Shown: positions 9,204-18,237 of the stretch, one piece after another
Layout of the letters: each line of letters begins with the position of its first letter
Numbering within the stretch: position 1 is the stretch's first letter
NCBI GenBank assembly: GCA_963770035.1
Contig: CAVYON010000024.1
Coordinates: 1-64,000 of the forward strand
Length of the DNA: 64,000 nucleotides
Direction: 5' to 3'
DNA from: Roseiarcus sp963770035
Lineage (GTDB): Bacteria > Pseudomonadota > Alphaproteobacteria > Rhizobiales > Beijerinckiaceae
Notes under the pieces: generated by a model
The model's database searches: none
What the model saw: only the letters and a program-made list of their open reading frames with translations
Told to the model about the DNA's origin: nothing
Program-made: the position numbers and the translations under genes

Positions 9204-9955
9204 ATGATCGAGGCGCCCCAATCCTTCGTCGTCCGGCAGGAATGCGAGAAGGCCACCTGGCAGAGAGGCTTTCGTCGCGCGCTCGGTGAACAGGGCGGCT
9301 GGGCCGCATTCGCGTCGACCACGGCGCAGGGCAAGGTCTACCTCGCCGCCGCCGGCAAGAAGGGTCCGTGGTTCCTCGCGCTGGATCACGCCGGAGTCAT
9401 CGCCGAGCTGGGCCTGCCCAAGACCGACGTGCCCGGCCCCGCCCTCGCTCGCTACGCCTTCGGCGGTCTCGGCGCGCTCTACGCCGCGCTCGGCCGCGTC
9501 TACGTGCTCGGCGTGAGCCTGCCCGACGGCCCGCTCAAGGAATTCGAAGCCAAGACCGCGAACCTGCCCAAGACGACCGAGGCCGAACGCCTGATCGTCC
9601 AGAGGATCGGCCAGGACATTTTTCGCGAACGCCTGATGGACTATTGGCAGGGACGGTGCCCGCTCACCGGCATCACCGACCCCGCCCTCCTGCGCGCCTC
9701 GCACATCATTCCCTGGGCCGATTGCGACAGCGACGCCGAACGCCTCAACGTCCACAACGGCTCCTCCTCTCCGCCCTCTGGGACGCCGCCTTCGACCGTG
9801 CCCTCGTGACCTTCGACGACGAAGGCGAGCCTCTCTTCTCGCCGAAGCTCAGCGACGCGGCGCGCGCCGAACTGCGCCGGCAGGCCCCGATCGCGCTCAC
9901 CGACGACCACCGCCAGCGGCTCGCACAGCATCGGGGGCGGTGGAAGGAACAATAA
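9204..9955 (+). CDS. HNH endonuclease-like protein, one frameshift
   Basis: The C-terminal half has the HNH nuclease signature: CPLTGITDPALLRASHIIPW with the conserved histidine pair region, then DAERLNVHNG and, in the next frame, LLLSALWDAAFDRALVTFDD. The frame shifts at about 9757, where one C missing from GGCCTCC explains the break; corrected length is about 250 residues. The N-terminal half (VRQECEKATWQRGFRRAL, WAAFASTTAQGKVYLAAAG) is a less conserved domain that may bind DNA or sense a ligand. Similar proteins are annotated as HNH restriction-type nucleases. The gene follows the HD/YwgA-like pair by 30 bp on the same strand, so it may belong to the same defence-like unit. Confidence 0.7.
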
Positions 9956-10110
9956 TGACGTTGGCACCGACGCAGGACGCACGCGGCGCGTATTACGGGG
10001 GCATAGGACGATATTTACCGGACGTTAGAATCCCCTCAGCTCCACCAAAGACGCTCGTAGCCAACAAATGCAAGTACGTTCAATATGTTACGCCTTTGGT
10101 TAGAACGAGC

Positions 10111-10144
10111 GCGTACCCTTTTTGCGTACCCCGGTTGCGTACCC
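10111..10144. repeat. Three direct GCGTACCC repeats, 13-bp period
   Basis: GCGTACCC occurs at 10111-10118, 10124-10131 and 10137-10144 with spacers CTTTTT-like and CCGGTT-like, giving an exact 13-bp period. The region from 9956 to 10300 has no recognisable gene. The arrangement could be a small iteron or binding-site array, or chance. Confidence 0.5.
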
Positions 10145-10302
10145 ACCCCAAAGAAATTTTGCCGACGACGCGGCAATAGGTGTCGCCGCCTGCCGGGGCG
10201 TGGATGACATGCACGCTCAGATCCTCCACGATTTCCGCTTATGGCCAGGCAGTCGGCCCGATGCGCGCCAATAAGCGCGTACTAGGCGCCACGACCTGGC
10301 GT

Positions 10303-10447
10303 CGACCACCCTCCCCCAACAGCGAATGCGCCCGTCGTCCTGGACGATCCGACGCAAGGGTGTCGCGATCACGTCCGCACACTGATCGAGGTCGAGGTAC
10401 GGTCGCTTGCGCAACACCTGCTCCTCGAAATACCGCGTCATCTTCAT
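10303..10447 (-). pseudogene. Small DUF4258-like protein, N-terminal fragment
   Basis: The first roughly 47 residues read as a small conserved protein (RYFEEQVLRKRPYLDLDQCA and VQDDGRIRCWGRV), a pattern I associate with short DUF4258-type proteins common on rhizobial mobile DNA. After about residue 48 the similarity is lost (DARSWRLVRAYW) although the frame stays open to 10217. No intact C-terminus or partner gene is seen nearby. It appears to be a remnant in a debris-rich stretch; the family call is from memory and uncertain. Confidence 0.35.
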
Positions 10448-10524
10448 CCCGCGCTATCCCGTGGTGAAGCGCCTTTTGTACCGCCCAACATCTTTCGATT
10501 TCGGTCGCGATCTCGACGCCCGCC

Positions 10525-10655
10525 CCCTTCTTCCCCGCGATCTTGGCAATCTCGCGCATGATCCTCAACGTACCGTCGAGCCGGTCGGCGAGCTTCTCGA
10601 GGCGGTCGGCCACCACGATCCGCATGTCCGGCCGAACGAGAGCGAGAATTCTCTC
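10525..10655 (-). pseudogene. Relic of the 3' end of an mfd gene
   Basis: Read on the minus strand this encodes LALVRPDMRIVVADRLEKLA followed by DRLDGTLRIMREIAKIAGKK, matching the last roughly 35 residues of the intact Mfd at 13086 with few differences (VADRLEKL against VVDDFEQL, LRIM against LRMM). At DNA level it is similar but not identical, so it is an old or imported copy. The Mfd stop codon is absent; the frame continues into unrelated sequence. No other Mfd segment is found here. Confidence 0.7.
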
Positions 10656-11151
10656 GCGGTCTTCCGTTGCGTCACTGTCACCGATGCCGGATTAGTGATG
10701 GGTCAAACACGTCGAACACATCAGCCTTTGCGCATCCGAACATTGGGGCCATTCATGAGCCGCTTCTTATTGCGGAAATATTCCGGTCTTTCGGTGTTGG
10801 CGTTGACGGTGGTCTTGGCGGCGTCAGGTTCCGCGTCTGCGGCGCGTTGTCCGGTTGGCGTGAACGTTAACAGCTTCCAGAATTTTACTGCCGAAGAGCA
10901 GCAAGTCATCGTTGGACAATTGAAACGCTCTGGGGTCCGCTTCGTCCGTACATCTTTACGACCGGACGATAAGAACATGGCTCTGGCAAAGAACCTTCAA
11001 TCTGAAGGAATTGGGCTCGTATTGGTCCCTGGCCCGGTCTTTTTGCCGAATGCTCCCCTCCGTCCCGCTGATCCGCAACGGCATATCAGGAGCGCGATGC
11101 CTTTGTCCTTTGCTGATCCCGCTGGTTCCAGGACTTATTATCAAACCGTTT

Positions 11152-12182
11152 CCTGATTACGCGGTTGCGTCAGCTTGAGAGTGCGTCTAGAACGAAACAA
11201 GAACAAGTTGGTCTGCAAGGAGTTCGGCGATGGCGCGCAATCGGGTCCAATTCCAGAAAGGCCTCAGCGAGGCCGCTTTCGACGAAGCCTACGGAACCGA
11301 AGAGCAATGCCATGCGGCGCTCGTCGCATGGCGTTGGCCGGACGGCTTCGAGTGTCCGGATTGCCGCGGCCGGAAGCATTGCGTCGTCAGGCGCGGAACG
11401 CGGCGACTGTTCCAGTGTAACACGTGCCGCAAACAGACGTCCGTCAGGGCGGGAACGATTTTCGCCTCGAGCAAGCTGCCGCTGCGCCTCTGGTTCAAGA
11501 CGATCTATCAGATCACGCAATCCAAGGCGGGCGTTTCCAGCCTCGAATTGGCTCGCCGGCTCGGCGTCACCCAGACGGCGGCGTGGATGATGAAACACAA
11601 GCTCGGGCAGGTCATGTTGGAGCGCAACGCGAGCAAGCGATTGACGGGAAAGGTCCAGATGGACGACGCTTATATTGGCGGGGCTCATTCCGGCCGGCGC
11701 GGGCGTGGGGCCGAGGGCAAGACTCCGTTCGTCGCCGCCGTCGCCACCACCGACGGCAAGCCCGATCAGATCATCCTGCGGCGCGTCAAGGCGTTCAGCA
11801 AAGTGGCGATCCGAAACCTTTCCAGCACGGCGATCCTCGCCGGGGCCGAGGTCGCCTCCGATGGATTGGCCTGTTTCCAAGCCGTCACGGAGGCCGGCTG
11901 CGCTCACGTGGCCATCAAAACTGGCAGTGGTCCGAAAGCCGCAAAGACGCCAGCCTTCAAGTGGGTCAACACCGTGCTCGGCAACATCAAGGCCGCGTTG
12001 GTTGGAACATATCGCGCCGTCCAGGAAAAACACGTGTCCCGCTATCTCGCCGAATTCGAATACCGCTTCAATCGCAGGTATGACCTCAAAGCCATGATCC
12101 CGCGCCTCGCCTTCGTCGCGCTGCGCGCCCCGCCAATGCCCTACCGCCTCCTAAAGATGGCTGACCCAACCGCGTAATCAGG
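11152..12182 (+). mobile_element. IS1595-family insertion sequence, complete
   Basis: The ends are inverted repeats starting CCTGATTACGCGGTTG, with GTCAGC continuing after one mismatch. The 8-bp target duplication AACCGTTT is present at 11144-11151 and 12183-12190. The 1031-bp length, 8-bp duplication and single transposase gene all fit IS1595. Perfect duplication and intact transposase indicate a recent insertion. Confidence 0.92.
11230..12177 (+). CDS. IS1595-family transposase
   Basis: The 315-residue protein is intact. The N-terminal zinc-ribbon domain shows FECPDCRGRKHCVVRRGTRR and a second CNTC pair at about residue 65. A helical DNA-binding segment follows (VSSLELARRLGVTQTAAWMM). The catalytic core shows GKVQMDDAYIGGAHSGRRGR with the first aspartate, a second in AEVASDGLACFQAV, and HVSRYLAEFEYRFNRR with the final acidic residue. 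ATG 11230 is 78 bp inside the left end, and the TAA stop is 5 bp from the right end, so the gene fills the element. It catalyses cut-and-paste movement of its own IS. Confidence 0.92.
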   Translation: MARNRVQFQKGLSEAAFDEAYGTEEQCHAALVAWRWPDGFECPDCRGRKHCVVRRGTRRLFQCNTCRKQTSVRAGTIFASSKLPLRLWFKTIYQITQSKAGVSSLELARRLGVTQTAAWMMKHKLGQVMLERNASKRLTGKVQMDDAYIGGAHSGRRGRGAEGKTPFVAAVATTDGKPDQIILRRVKAFSKVAIRNLSSTAILAGAEVASDGLACFQAVTEAGCAHVAIKTGSGPKAAKTPAFKWVNTVLGNIKAALVGTYRAVQEKHVSRYLAEFEYRFNRRYDLKAMIPRLAFVALRAPPMPYRLLKMADPTA

Positions 12183-13085
12183 AACCGTTTTCAACAAGTT
12201 GGACGCCTATGGCGTCACGCTTGCGGGGGTAGAGCTTGGCAACGAGCTCAATTGGGTCGATTTTAATGGTGATTTTCCTCTGCCCGGACAAGGGAAGTCG
12301 TTCTCCCTGGACGAACTTTCTCATGATCCGGAGGCCGAGCACGTGGCTCAGGGCCTGCTTCGCTATTTGGAGATTCTGGCCGTGCTGAAAGATGTCCGCG
12401 ACCACTCCAAACTCAATCGGCATGCGCCCATCATTGCCGCCGGCATGGCGGAGGTTAGCGGCGGGGCGTGGCAGCAAAAGCTGCGGCTTGATGGCGTTTC
12501 CATCCCCGCCGTCTATGCCTTCCTGCGCGCGCACGGCCTGGATCATCTGGTGGATGGCTATGGGGTTCATGTTTACCCTCCCTACGTAAAGCCAGGCGAC
12601 AAAGCCGGCGCCGCCCAGCGTCAGGCGCTTCTGGATGAAAAGGTTTTCCCGCCGGGAAACGCCAAACCGTACTGGCTGACGGAGTGGGGCTTCCCCAGCG
12701 ACGCGGTCTCCTCGGACGTAGATCAGGCACGCACAGAAGCCGTATCCGAAATGCGCAGTTATCTTCTCGGTCTCTACCGGCAGGATCGCGTGTGTGGCGT
12801 GTTCTGGTATGTGTGGAATGAGCCAGATAAAAGTTCGATTTTTCGCGGCGGAGCGATTATGGAAGCCGGCAAGCGCGCTACAGTTCAGTGGCCCGCTCAT
12901 CGCTGAAGTTCGACTGCGGACTTCGGTCGCCGATCGGCGGCACGGCAGCGTTCAGCCGCCCATGTTCGGCGCCCCTCCGTCACGATCAGCGCGGCTGAAT
13001 GAGGGCTTGAACATCCTAAGCGGAGGGCGCGGGGACTCTCGCCCGGCGCTTTGCGCGACGCTCTCCCGTGAACCGGGCAAGGCGC

Positions 13086-16000
13086 CTACCCCTTCTTCCC
13101 CGCAATCTTGGCAATCTCTCGCATCATCCTCAGCGTCCCGTCGAGCCGGTCGGCGAGCTGTTCGAAATCGTCGACCACCACGATCCGCATGTCCGGCCGC
13201 ACCCGCGCCAGGGACCCCTGCGCGGTCACCCACTTCACCAGGCCGGTCGGGTTGGCGAAGGCGTTGCCGCGGAAGGCGAGGGTCGCGCCCTTCGGGCCGG
13301 CGTCGAGCTTTTCGACGTTCGCCTTGCGGCAAAGCGCCTTGATCAGGACGAGCTTCATCAAGAGCCCGACCTCGGGCGGCGGCGGGCCGAAGCGGTCGAC
13401 GATCTCGGCCGCCATGGCGTCGATCTCGGCCTCGTCTTCGAGCGCGCTGAGGCGACGGTAGAGCGCGAGCCTGGTCGGCAGGTCGGGGATATAGCTCTCT
13501 GGGATCGTCACAGGGGCGCCGAGCTGGATGGTCGGCGACCACATGTCCTCAGGCGTCGCATCCTCGCCCGACTTGATACGCTCGACCGCCTCCCGCACCA
13601 TCTGCTGATAGAGCTCGTAGCCGACCTCCTTGATGTGGCCGGACTGCTCCTCGCCCAACAGATTGCCGGCGCCGCGCAGATCGAGGTCGTGCGAGGCGAG
13701 CTGGAAGCCCGCGCCCAGGATGTCGAGCGACTGCAGCACCGTGAGCCGCTTCTCGGCCTGCGGCGTGATCGTCGCCTTGGCCGGCGTGGTGAAAATCGCA
13801 TAGGCGCGCACCTTTGCCCGCCCCACCCTGCCCCGCAATTGATAGAGCTGGGCGAGGCCGAACATGTCGGCCCGATGCACGATCATGGTGTTTGCGCGAG
13901 GGATGTCGAGCCCCAACTCGACGATCGCGGTCGAAAGCAGGATGTCGTACTTACCGTCGTAGAAGGCGCCGATCTTGTCCTCGAGCTCGGTCGCCGCCAT
14001 CTGGCCGTGCGCGACCACGAACTTCGCCTCCGGCACGTTCTGGCGCAGAAAGGCCGCCGCCTCGTCAAGGTCTTCGATGCGCGGGCACACATAGAAACTC
14101 TGGCCGCCGCGATAGCGTTCGCGCAGCAGCGCCTCGCGAACGATCAGCGCGTCGAACGGCGAAACGAAGGTCCTGACCGCCAGCCGGTCGACCGGGGGCG
14201 TGGCGATGATCGAGAGGTCGCGCACGCCGGTCATGGCGAGCTGGAGGGTGCGCGGAATCGGCGTCGCCGACAGCGTCAAAATGTGCACTTCGGTGCGCAG
14301 CTCCTTCAGGCGCTCCTTGTGGGCGACGCCGAAATGCTGCTCCTCGTCCACCACGACGAGGCCGAGGTCCTTGAACTGCACGGTCTTGCCGAGCACGGCG
14401 TGGGTGCCGACGACGATGTCGACGCCGCCATCGGCGAGCCCCTTCTTCACCTCGCGCTGCTCGGCCGCGCCCACCATGCGCGAGAGCTGGCCGATCCTGA
14501 CCGGCAGCCCGGCGAACCGCTCGCGGAAGACGCGCGCATGCTGGCGGGCAAGCAGCGTCGTCGGCACCACGATCGCGGTCTGCTTCGAATTGATCGCCGC
14601 GGCGAAGGCGGCGCGCAACGCCACCTCCGTCTTGCCGAAGCCGACGTCGCCGCAGACCAGCCGGTCCATCGGCCGGCCGGCGCCGAGGTCGTCGAGCGTC
14701 GCCTCGATCGCGCTCTCCTGGTCCTGCGTCTCGTCATAGGGAAAGCGGGCGCAGAATTCGTCGTAGAGGCCGTCGGGCACGGCGAGGCGGGGCGCAGCCT
14801 TGGTCATGCGCTGGGCGGCGACGCGGATGAGTTCGCCCGCCATCTCGCGCACGCGCTTCTTGAGACGGGCCTTGCGAGACTGCCAACCGGCGCCCCCGAG
14901 CTTGTCGAGCTCGCCCGTCTCCGAGCCGTAGCGCGACAGAAGCTCCAGGTTCTCGACCGGCAGGAACAGCCGGTCGCCGCCGGCGTAATGGATCTCGAGG
15001 CAGTCGTGTGGCGCGCCGGCCGCCTCGATGGTCTTGAGGCCGACAAAGCGGCCGACGCCGTGGTCGATATGGACGACGAGGTCGCCTGCGGTCAGCGCCG
15101 CGGCTTCGGCGAGGACGTCCTGGGCGCGGCGCTTGCGCTTGACGCGCCGCACCAGCCGGTCGCCGAGAATGTCCTGCTCGCCGATGACCGCGAACTCCGG
15201 CGCCTCGAACCCCTGCTCGAGCGCGATCACCGCCAGCGGCAGCGCGCCCGGCCGCGCGGTCTTCGCCTGATGATAGGAAGAGACGAGCTCGAGCGACTTC
15301 AGCCCGTGCTCGGCGAGCACGTGGCTCAGGCGTTCGCGCGAGCCGTCGCTCCAGCCGGCCACGATCACCTTGAGGCCGCGCTTGCCGAGGTCCCTGATGT
15401 GGTTGACCGCGGCGTCGAACACGTTTGCGGCCTCCGCCTGCCGCTCCGGCGCGAAGGTGCGGCCGATCCGGCCGCCGCAATCGACGACTGCGTCTGAGCC
15501 GGGCGGGTGCTCGAAGGGCGTCACCCGCGCGAGCGGGCCGGCTTCGAGCCGCTGCTTCCACTCGTCGCCGGCCAGGTAGAGACGCGCCGCCGGCAGCGGC
15601 TTGTAGTCGGAGCGCGCGGGGTCCTGGCTGTAGGCGGCGCGGCGCGCGCCATAGGCGTCGGCGATCTGGGCGACGCGCTGGGCCGCGGCCTCCTCGGCGC
15701 GGGCGTCGAGCACGAACGGCGCGTCGCCGACATAGTCGAACAGGGTGTCGAGGTGGTTGTAGAGGAGCGGCAGCCAGTGCTCGAGGCCGATCGCGCGGCG
15801 GCCTTCGCTGACCGCGGCGTAGAGCGAATCGTCAGGCGTAGGCGCGCCAAACTCCTGGGCGTAAAGCTGGCGGAAGCGGCGAATCGAGTCGGTCGACAGC
15901 CGCGCTTCGCTCATCGGCACGAGGTCGAGCGAGCGGAGCTGGCCGACGCTGCGCTGAGTCTCGGGATCGAAGGCGCGGATCGTTTCCAGCGTGTCGCCGA

Positions 16001-16634
16001 AGAAGTCGAGCCGGACGGGAGCCGGCGCGCCGGGCGGATAGAGATCGAGGATGCCGCCGCGCGAGGCGTAGTCGCCGACGTCGCGCACCGTGCTGGCGCG
16101 GGCGTAGCCGTTGGTCTCGAGCCAGAGCGCCAGGTCCTCCATCCGTACACTGTTGCCCGGCGCGGCGGAAAAGGCGGCGGAGGAAACGTAGGCCAGCGGC
16201 GGCAGGCGCTGCGTCAGCGCATTGACCGGAACGACCAGCACGCGCGGTCGCTCGATCGCGCCGCGCGTGCGCGCGAGCCGCGCCAGCACGGTCATCCGCT
16301 CGGCGGCGACGGCGGCGTTAGGCGACACGCGATCGTAGGGCTGGCAGTCCCACGAGGGCAGATAGAGCGCCTCGATCTCCGGGGCGGCGAAGGCGAGCGC
16401 ATCGATGAAGGCCTGCGCCCTGAGGCCGTCCCGCGCGACGAAGACGAGCGCCGCCGCGCGGCTTTCGCCGGCTTCGGCCAGTGCGTGCGCAAGCTCCGCC
16501 ACCACGAAGGCGTCGTAGCCCTCGGGCGCGCGGCAGAGCGTGACGGCGCCCCCCTCGCCGAGCCGGCGGACGGCAGACAAGAGGCCGGTCAAATCGCTGG
16601 GTTTGCTGCGCTCAGTTCGCGTCGCTGAGCTCAC
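13086..16634 (-). CDS. mfd: Transcription-repair coupling factor Mfd
   Basis: This 1182-residue SF2 translocase removes RNA polymerase stalled at DNA lesions and recruits the UvrABC system. Visible parts, in order: the UvrB-like N-terminal module (LYLPSWDCQPYDRVSP), the RNA-polymerase-binding CarD-like part (DLVVHIDHGVGRFVGLKTIE), helicase motif I (CGDVGFGKTEVALRAAF), motif II (VVDEEQHFGV), motif III (TLSATPIPRTLQLAM), motif VI (QLRGRVGRAKVRAY) and the C-terminal domain (GTLRMMREIAKIAGKK). The frame is open to 16871, but I choose GTG 16634 because it overlaps the sdhE stop as GTGA and gives normal Mfd length. It is cotranscribed with sdhE. A relic of its 3' end lies at 10525. Confidence 0.95.
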   Translation of the reverse strand: MSSATRTERSKPSDLTGLLSAVRRLGEGGAVTLCRAPEGYDAFVVAELAHALAEAGESRAAALVFVARDGLRAQAFIDALAFAAPEIEALYLPSWDCQPYDRVSPNAAVAAERMTVLARLARTRGAIERPRVLVVPVNALTQRLPPLAYVSSAAFSAAPGNSVRMEDLALWLETNGYARASTVRDVGDYASRGGILDLYPPGAPAPVRLDFFGDTLETIRAFDPETQRSVGQLRSLDLVPMSEARLSTDSIRRFRQLYAQEFGAPTPDDSLYAAVSEGRRAIGLEHWLPLLYNHLDTLFDYVGDAPFVLDARAEEAAAQRVAQIADAYGARRAAYSQDPARSDYKPLPAARLYLAGDEWKQRLEAGPLARVTPFEHPPGSDAVVDCGGRIGRTFAPERQAEAANVFDAAVNHIRDLGKRGLKVIVAGWSDGSRERLSHVLAEHGLKSLELVSSYHQAKTARPGALPLAVIALEQGFEAPEFAVIGEQDILGDRLVRRVKRKRRAQDVLAEAAALTAGDLVVHIDHGVGRFVGLKTIEAAGAPHDCLEIHYAGGDRLFLPVENLELLSRYGSETGELDKLGGAGWQSRKARLKKRVREMAGELIRVAAQRMTKAAPRLAVPDGLYDEFCARFPYDETQDQESAIEATLDDLGAGRPMDRLVCGDVGFGKTEVALRAAFAAAINSKQTAIVVPTTLLARQHARVFRERFAGLPVRIGQLSRMVGAAEQREVKKGLADGGVDIVVGTHAVLGKTVQFKDLGLVVVDEEQHFGVAHKERLKELRTEVHILTLSATPIPRTLQLAMTGVRDLSIIATPPVDRLAVRTFVSPFDALIVREALLRERYRGGQSFYVCPRIEDLDEAAAFLRQNVPEAKFVVAHGQMAATELEDKIGAFYDGKYDILLSTAIVELGLDIPRANTMIVHRADMFGLAQLYQLRGRVGRAKVRAYAIFTTPAKATITPQAEKRLTVLQSLDILGAGFQLASHDLDLRGAGNLLGEEQSGHIKEVGYELYQQMVREAVERIKSGEDATPEDMWSPTIQLGAPVTIPESYIPDLPTRLALYRRLSALEDEAEIDAMAAEIVDRFGPPPPEVGLLMKLVLIKALCRKANVEKLDAGPKGATLAFRGNAFANPTGLVKWVTAQGSLARVRPDMRIVVVDDFEQLADRLDGTLRMMREIAKIAGKKG

Positions 16635-16936
16635 TTGGCTTCGTTCGCCGGTCTGACCGCCTCGCGCGGCGCCGCAGAGACGCGCGCGAATAGAGGCGTG
16701 TCGTAGGCCTGCGGGGTCGGCGCCTCGCCGGTGATCCACGACAGCACCTCGGGATCGGGCGCCTCCATCAGCCGCTCGAACTCGTCGAGCTCGGCGTCGG
16801 ACATCGTGGGCAGGTTCAGATCGGCGAACTGACCCATGACGAGGTCCATCTCGCGCAGGCCGCGACGCCATGCGCGAAACAGAATCTTGCGCCGGCGCTC
16901 ATCAAGCGCGGCGCTGCTCAACATCGAGCCGGACAT
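16631..16936 (-). CDS. sdhE: Succinate dehydrogenase assembly factor SdhE family
   Basis: The product is 101 residues, near the family's usual 80-100. The core RRRKILFRAWRRGLREMDLV contains the conserved RGxxE-like motif (here RGLREMD) used to attach FAD to the flavoprotein subunit of succinate dehydrogenase. The helical acidic part FADLNLPTMSDAELDEFERL and the WITGE box follow. ATG 16936 is preferred over the upstream ATG at 16978 because a GAAAGG ribosome site sits 7 bp before it and the extra residues are unlike the family. Its stop overlaps the mfd GTG start, a pairing seen in other rhizobial genomes. Confidence 0.85.
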   Translation of the reverse strand: MSGSMLSSAALDERRRKILFRAWRRGLREMDLVMGQFADLNLPTMSDAELDEFERLMEAPDPEVLSWITGEAPTPQAYDTPLFARVSAAPREAVRPANEAK

Positions 16937-17062
16937 GGGCGACCTTTCGAAACCGGAATGCGCCCCCCTCACCAGCACAACGAAGGGCCGGACATCAGGC
17001 GCTTGTGGTGCGTGGCTTATAGCGGGGCGGCACGACAGAGTCAGCTTTCAGTCAGCCCGCCT

Positions 17063-17119
17063 GCCATTTTCGATTCCGAATCGAGCCTTTTCAAGTAGCT
17101 GCCGTGCCATTTTCGATTC
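17063..17119. repeat. Two 14-bp direct repeats in the sdhE upstream region
   Basis: GCCATTTTCGATTC occurs exactly at 17063-17076 and 17106-17119. A one-mismatch copy (GCCATTTTCGAGTC) lies at 53334-53347, just after another gene. The 430-bp stretch between sdhE and the ATPase relic otherwise shows no gene. The function of the repeat is unknown. Confidence 0.4.
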
Positions 17120-17365
17120 TCTCAAAGGCCGGGACCGAGTGCGCGAGCGCGGCTCCACCGGCGCGGGATAGAGCCCCGCGCTCGGATGGTATTTTACGTT
17201 TAAGCATATCCGCACTCGCGGGAACATTCACTTCCCATTATCAGCATTTCGTGCTATCGCTCCTGGTAGATAGGGAAATCCGGCTTTCGGGCCCTCTATT
17301 CGGCACCGGAGACTTGATATATGACACTTGAGGCTAGCTGCAGCCGTTCTCTCAAAGGCGACTCG

Positions 17366-18237
17366 ATGATCCACTCAGTGGAGATACAGAATTTTCGGTG
17401 CTTTGAGAATTTAATGGTTACTCAATGCGGCAGAATTAATGTTGCTGTTGGTGACAATGGTAGTGGTAAGACCGCTCTGCTCGAAGCAATATTTTTGGCG
17501 CTTGGAGCAACAACCGATCTCCCCCTATGTTACCGACAGCAACGTGGTCTTGAGGGGCTTTTCAGCGGTTCAACCCATGCTATTGAGGAAGCGATCTTTG
17601 GAGACCTATTTTACGACCGTGACTATACAAGAATCATATCTATAGTACTAAGAGGCTCTGGCGAAGACAATCGATCTATCCACATCAGTCGCGGGCCGAG
17701 CAAAACCGTGCTCCCGCTCGAAGATCGAGCGAGCTCGGTTGGCTCTCTTTCGTTTGTTTTTACTTAGAAATCGCACTCCGGTAAGGAGTATGGTATACTG
17801 TTTGTTGCTGACAATGACGATGACCCGAAAGGGCGGTTCAACGCCATATGTGAACAGGTTCGCCTACTTTTTGGTTCGAACTCTGTCCTAAGAAGTGTTC
17901 GTCGCTCTACAGGGCGTAAACCTCGAATACAGATTCTAGTGTTGCCGTCTGACGGCGTTGCCGGACACCTGGAGCGGACTTGTATCGACGCAACTCGCAG
18001 CCGTGATAGAGCTTTGGGCGAGCAAGTAGACCATTTTTTGGCGTTAATCGGCGCATACGGCTGGCAAAGCGAGGCGCGATACTGGAAAGCATGGCTAAGA
18101 ATTAGCTTGGCTTTGCGCTGCGAAACGATCCGTTCGTACCCCTAGGAAAGGCAATAAGCGAGCCACGCAATAGTGATCTTACGGATTTCATGCACAGGTC
18201 TCTGGACGATATCAGCTTATACATCTCCACTATTTAA
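17366..18237 (+). pseudogene. Relic of an AAA ATPase / DUF3226-type (Toprim-like) gene or gene pair
   Basis: The sequence is clearly lower in GC than its surroundings. From ATG 17366, MIHSVEIQNFRCFENLMV and VAVGDNGSGKTALLEAIFLA form the N-terminal strand and Walker A of an AAA15/OLD-type ATPase. After SVGSLSFVFT comes TAG at 17765-17767, and the same frame continues as SGKEYGILFVADNDDDPKGR, which looks like the DUF3226 family of Toprim-related proteins. A frame change near 18120 leads to PFVPLGKAISEPRNSDLTDF and TAA at 18235-18237. The ATPase middle and C-terminus (signature and Walker B) are missing, so a deletion has joined two pieces. OLD-like ATPases with such partners are often anti-phage systems; that link is inference. 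Confidence 0.6.

Larger units (their letters stand above)
10755..12906 (+). pseudogene. Secreted glycoside-hydrolase-like (TIM-barrel) protein split by an IS1595 element
   Basis: ATG 10755 begins a signal peptide (SGLSVLALTVVLAASGSASA) and a mature chain starting ARCPVGVNVNSFQNF. The frame runs to TYYQTV where the IS begins at 11152, and resumes after it as FNKLDAYGVTLAGVELGNEL. Deleting the IS plus one copy of the 8-bp target duplication restores one open frame of about 370 residues. GVELGNELNW holds the NE pair typical of the acid/base residue in clan GH-A, and KPYWLTEWGFPS supplies the likely nucleophile glutamate. It was probably a periplasmic or secreted glycan-cleaving or -binding protein. 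The substrate cannot be told. The present gene is inactivated by the insertion alone. Confidence 0.75.

Noticed and set aside
10407..10754. Upstream extension of the glycosidase-like gene in the same open frame
   Set aside because: The signal peptide begins at ATG 10755; the extension crosses the mfd relic and lacks coding character.
13068..15497. 809-codon plus-strand open frame opposite mfd
   Set aside because: It is the antisense of a conserved gene in high-GC DNA; its product is Arg/Asp/His-rich with no family pattern.
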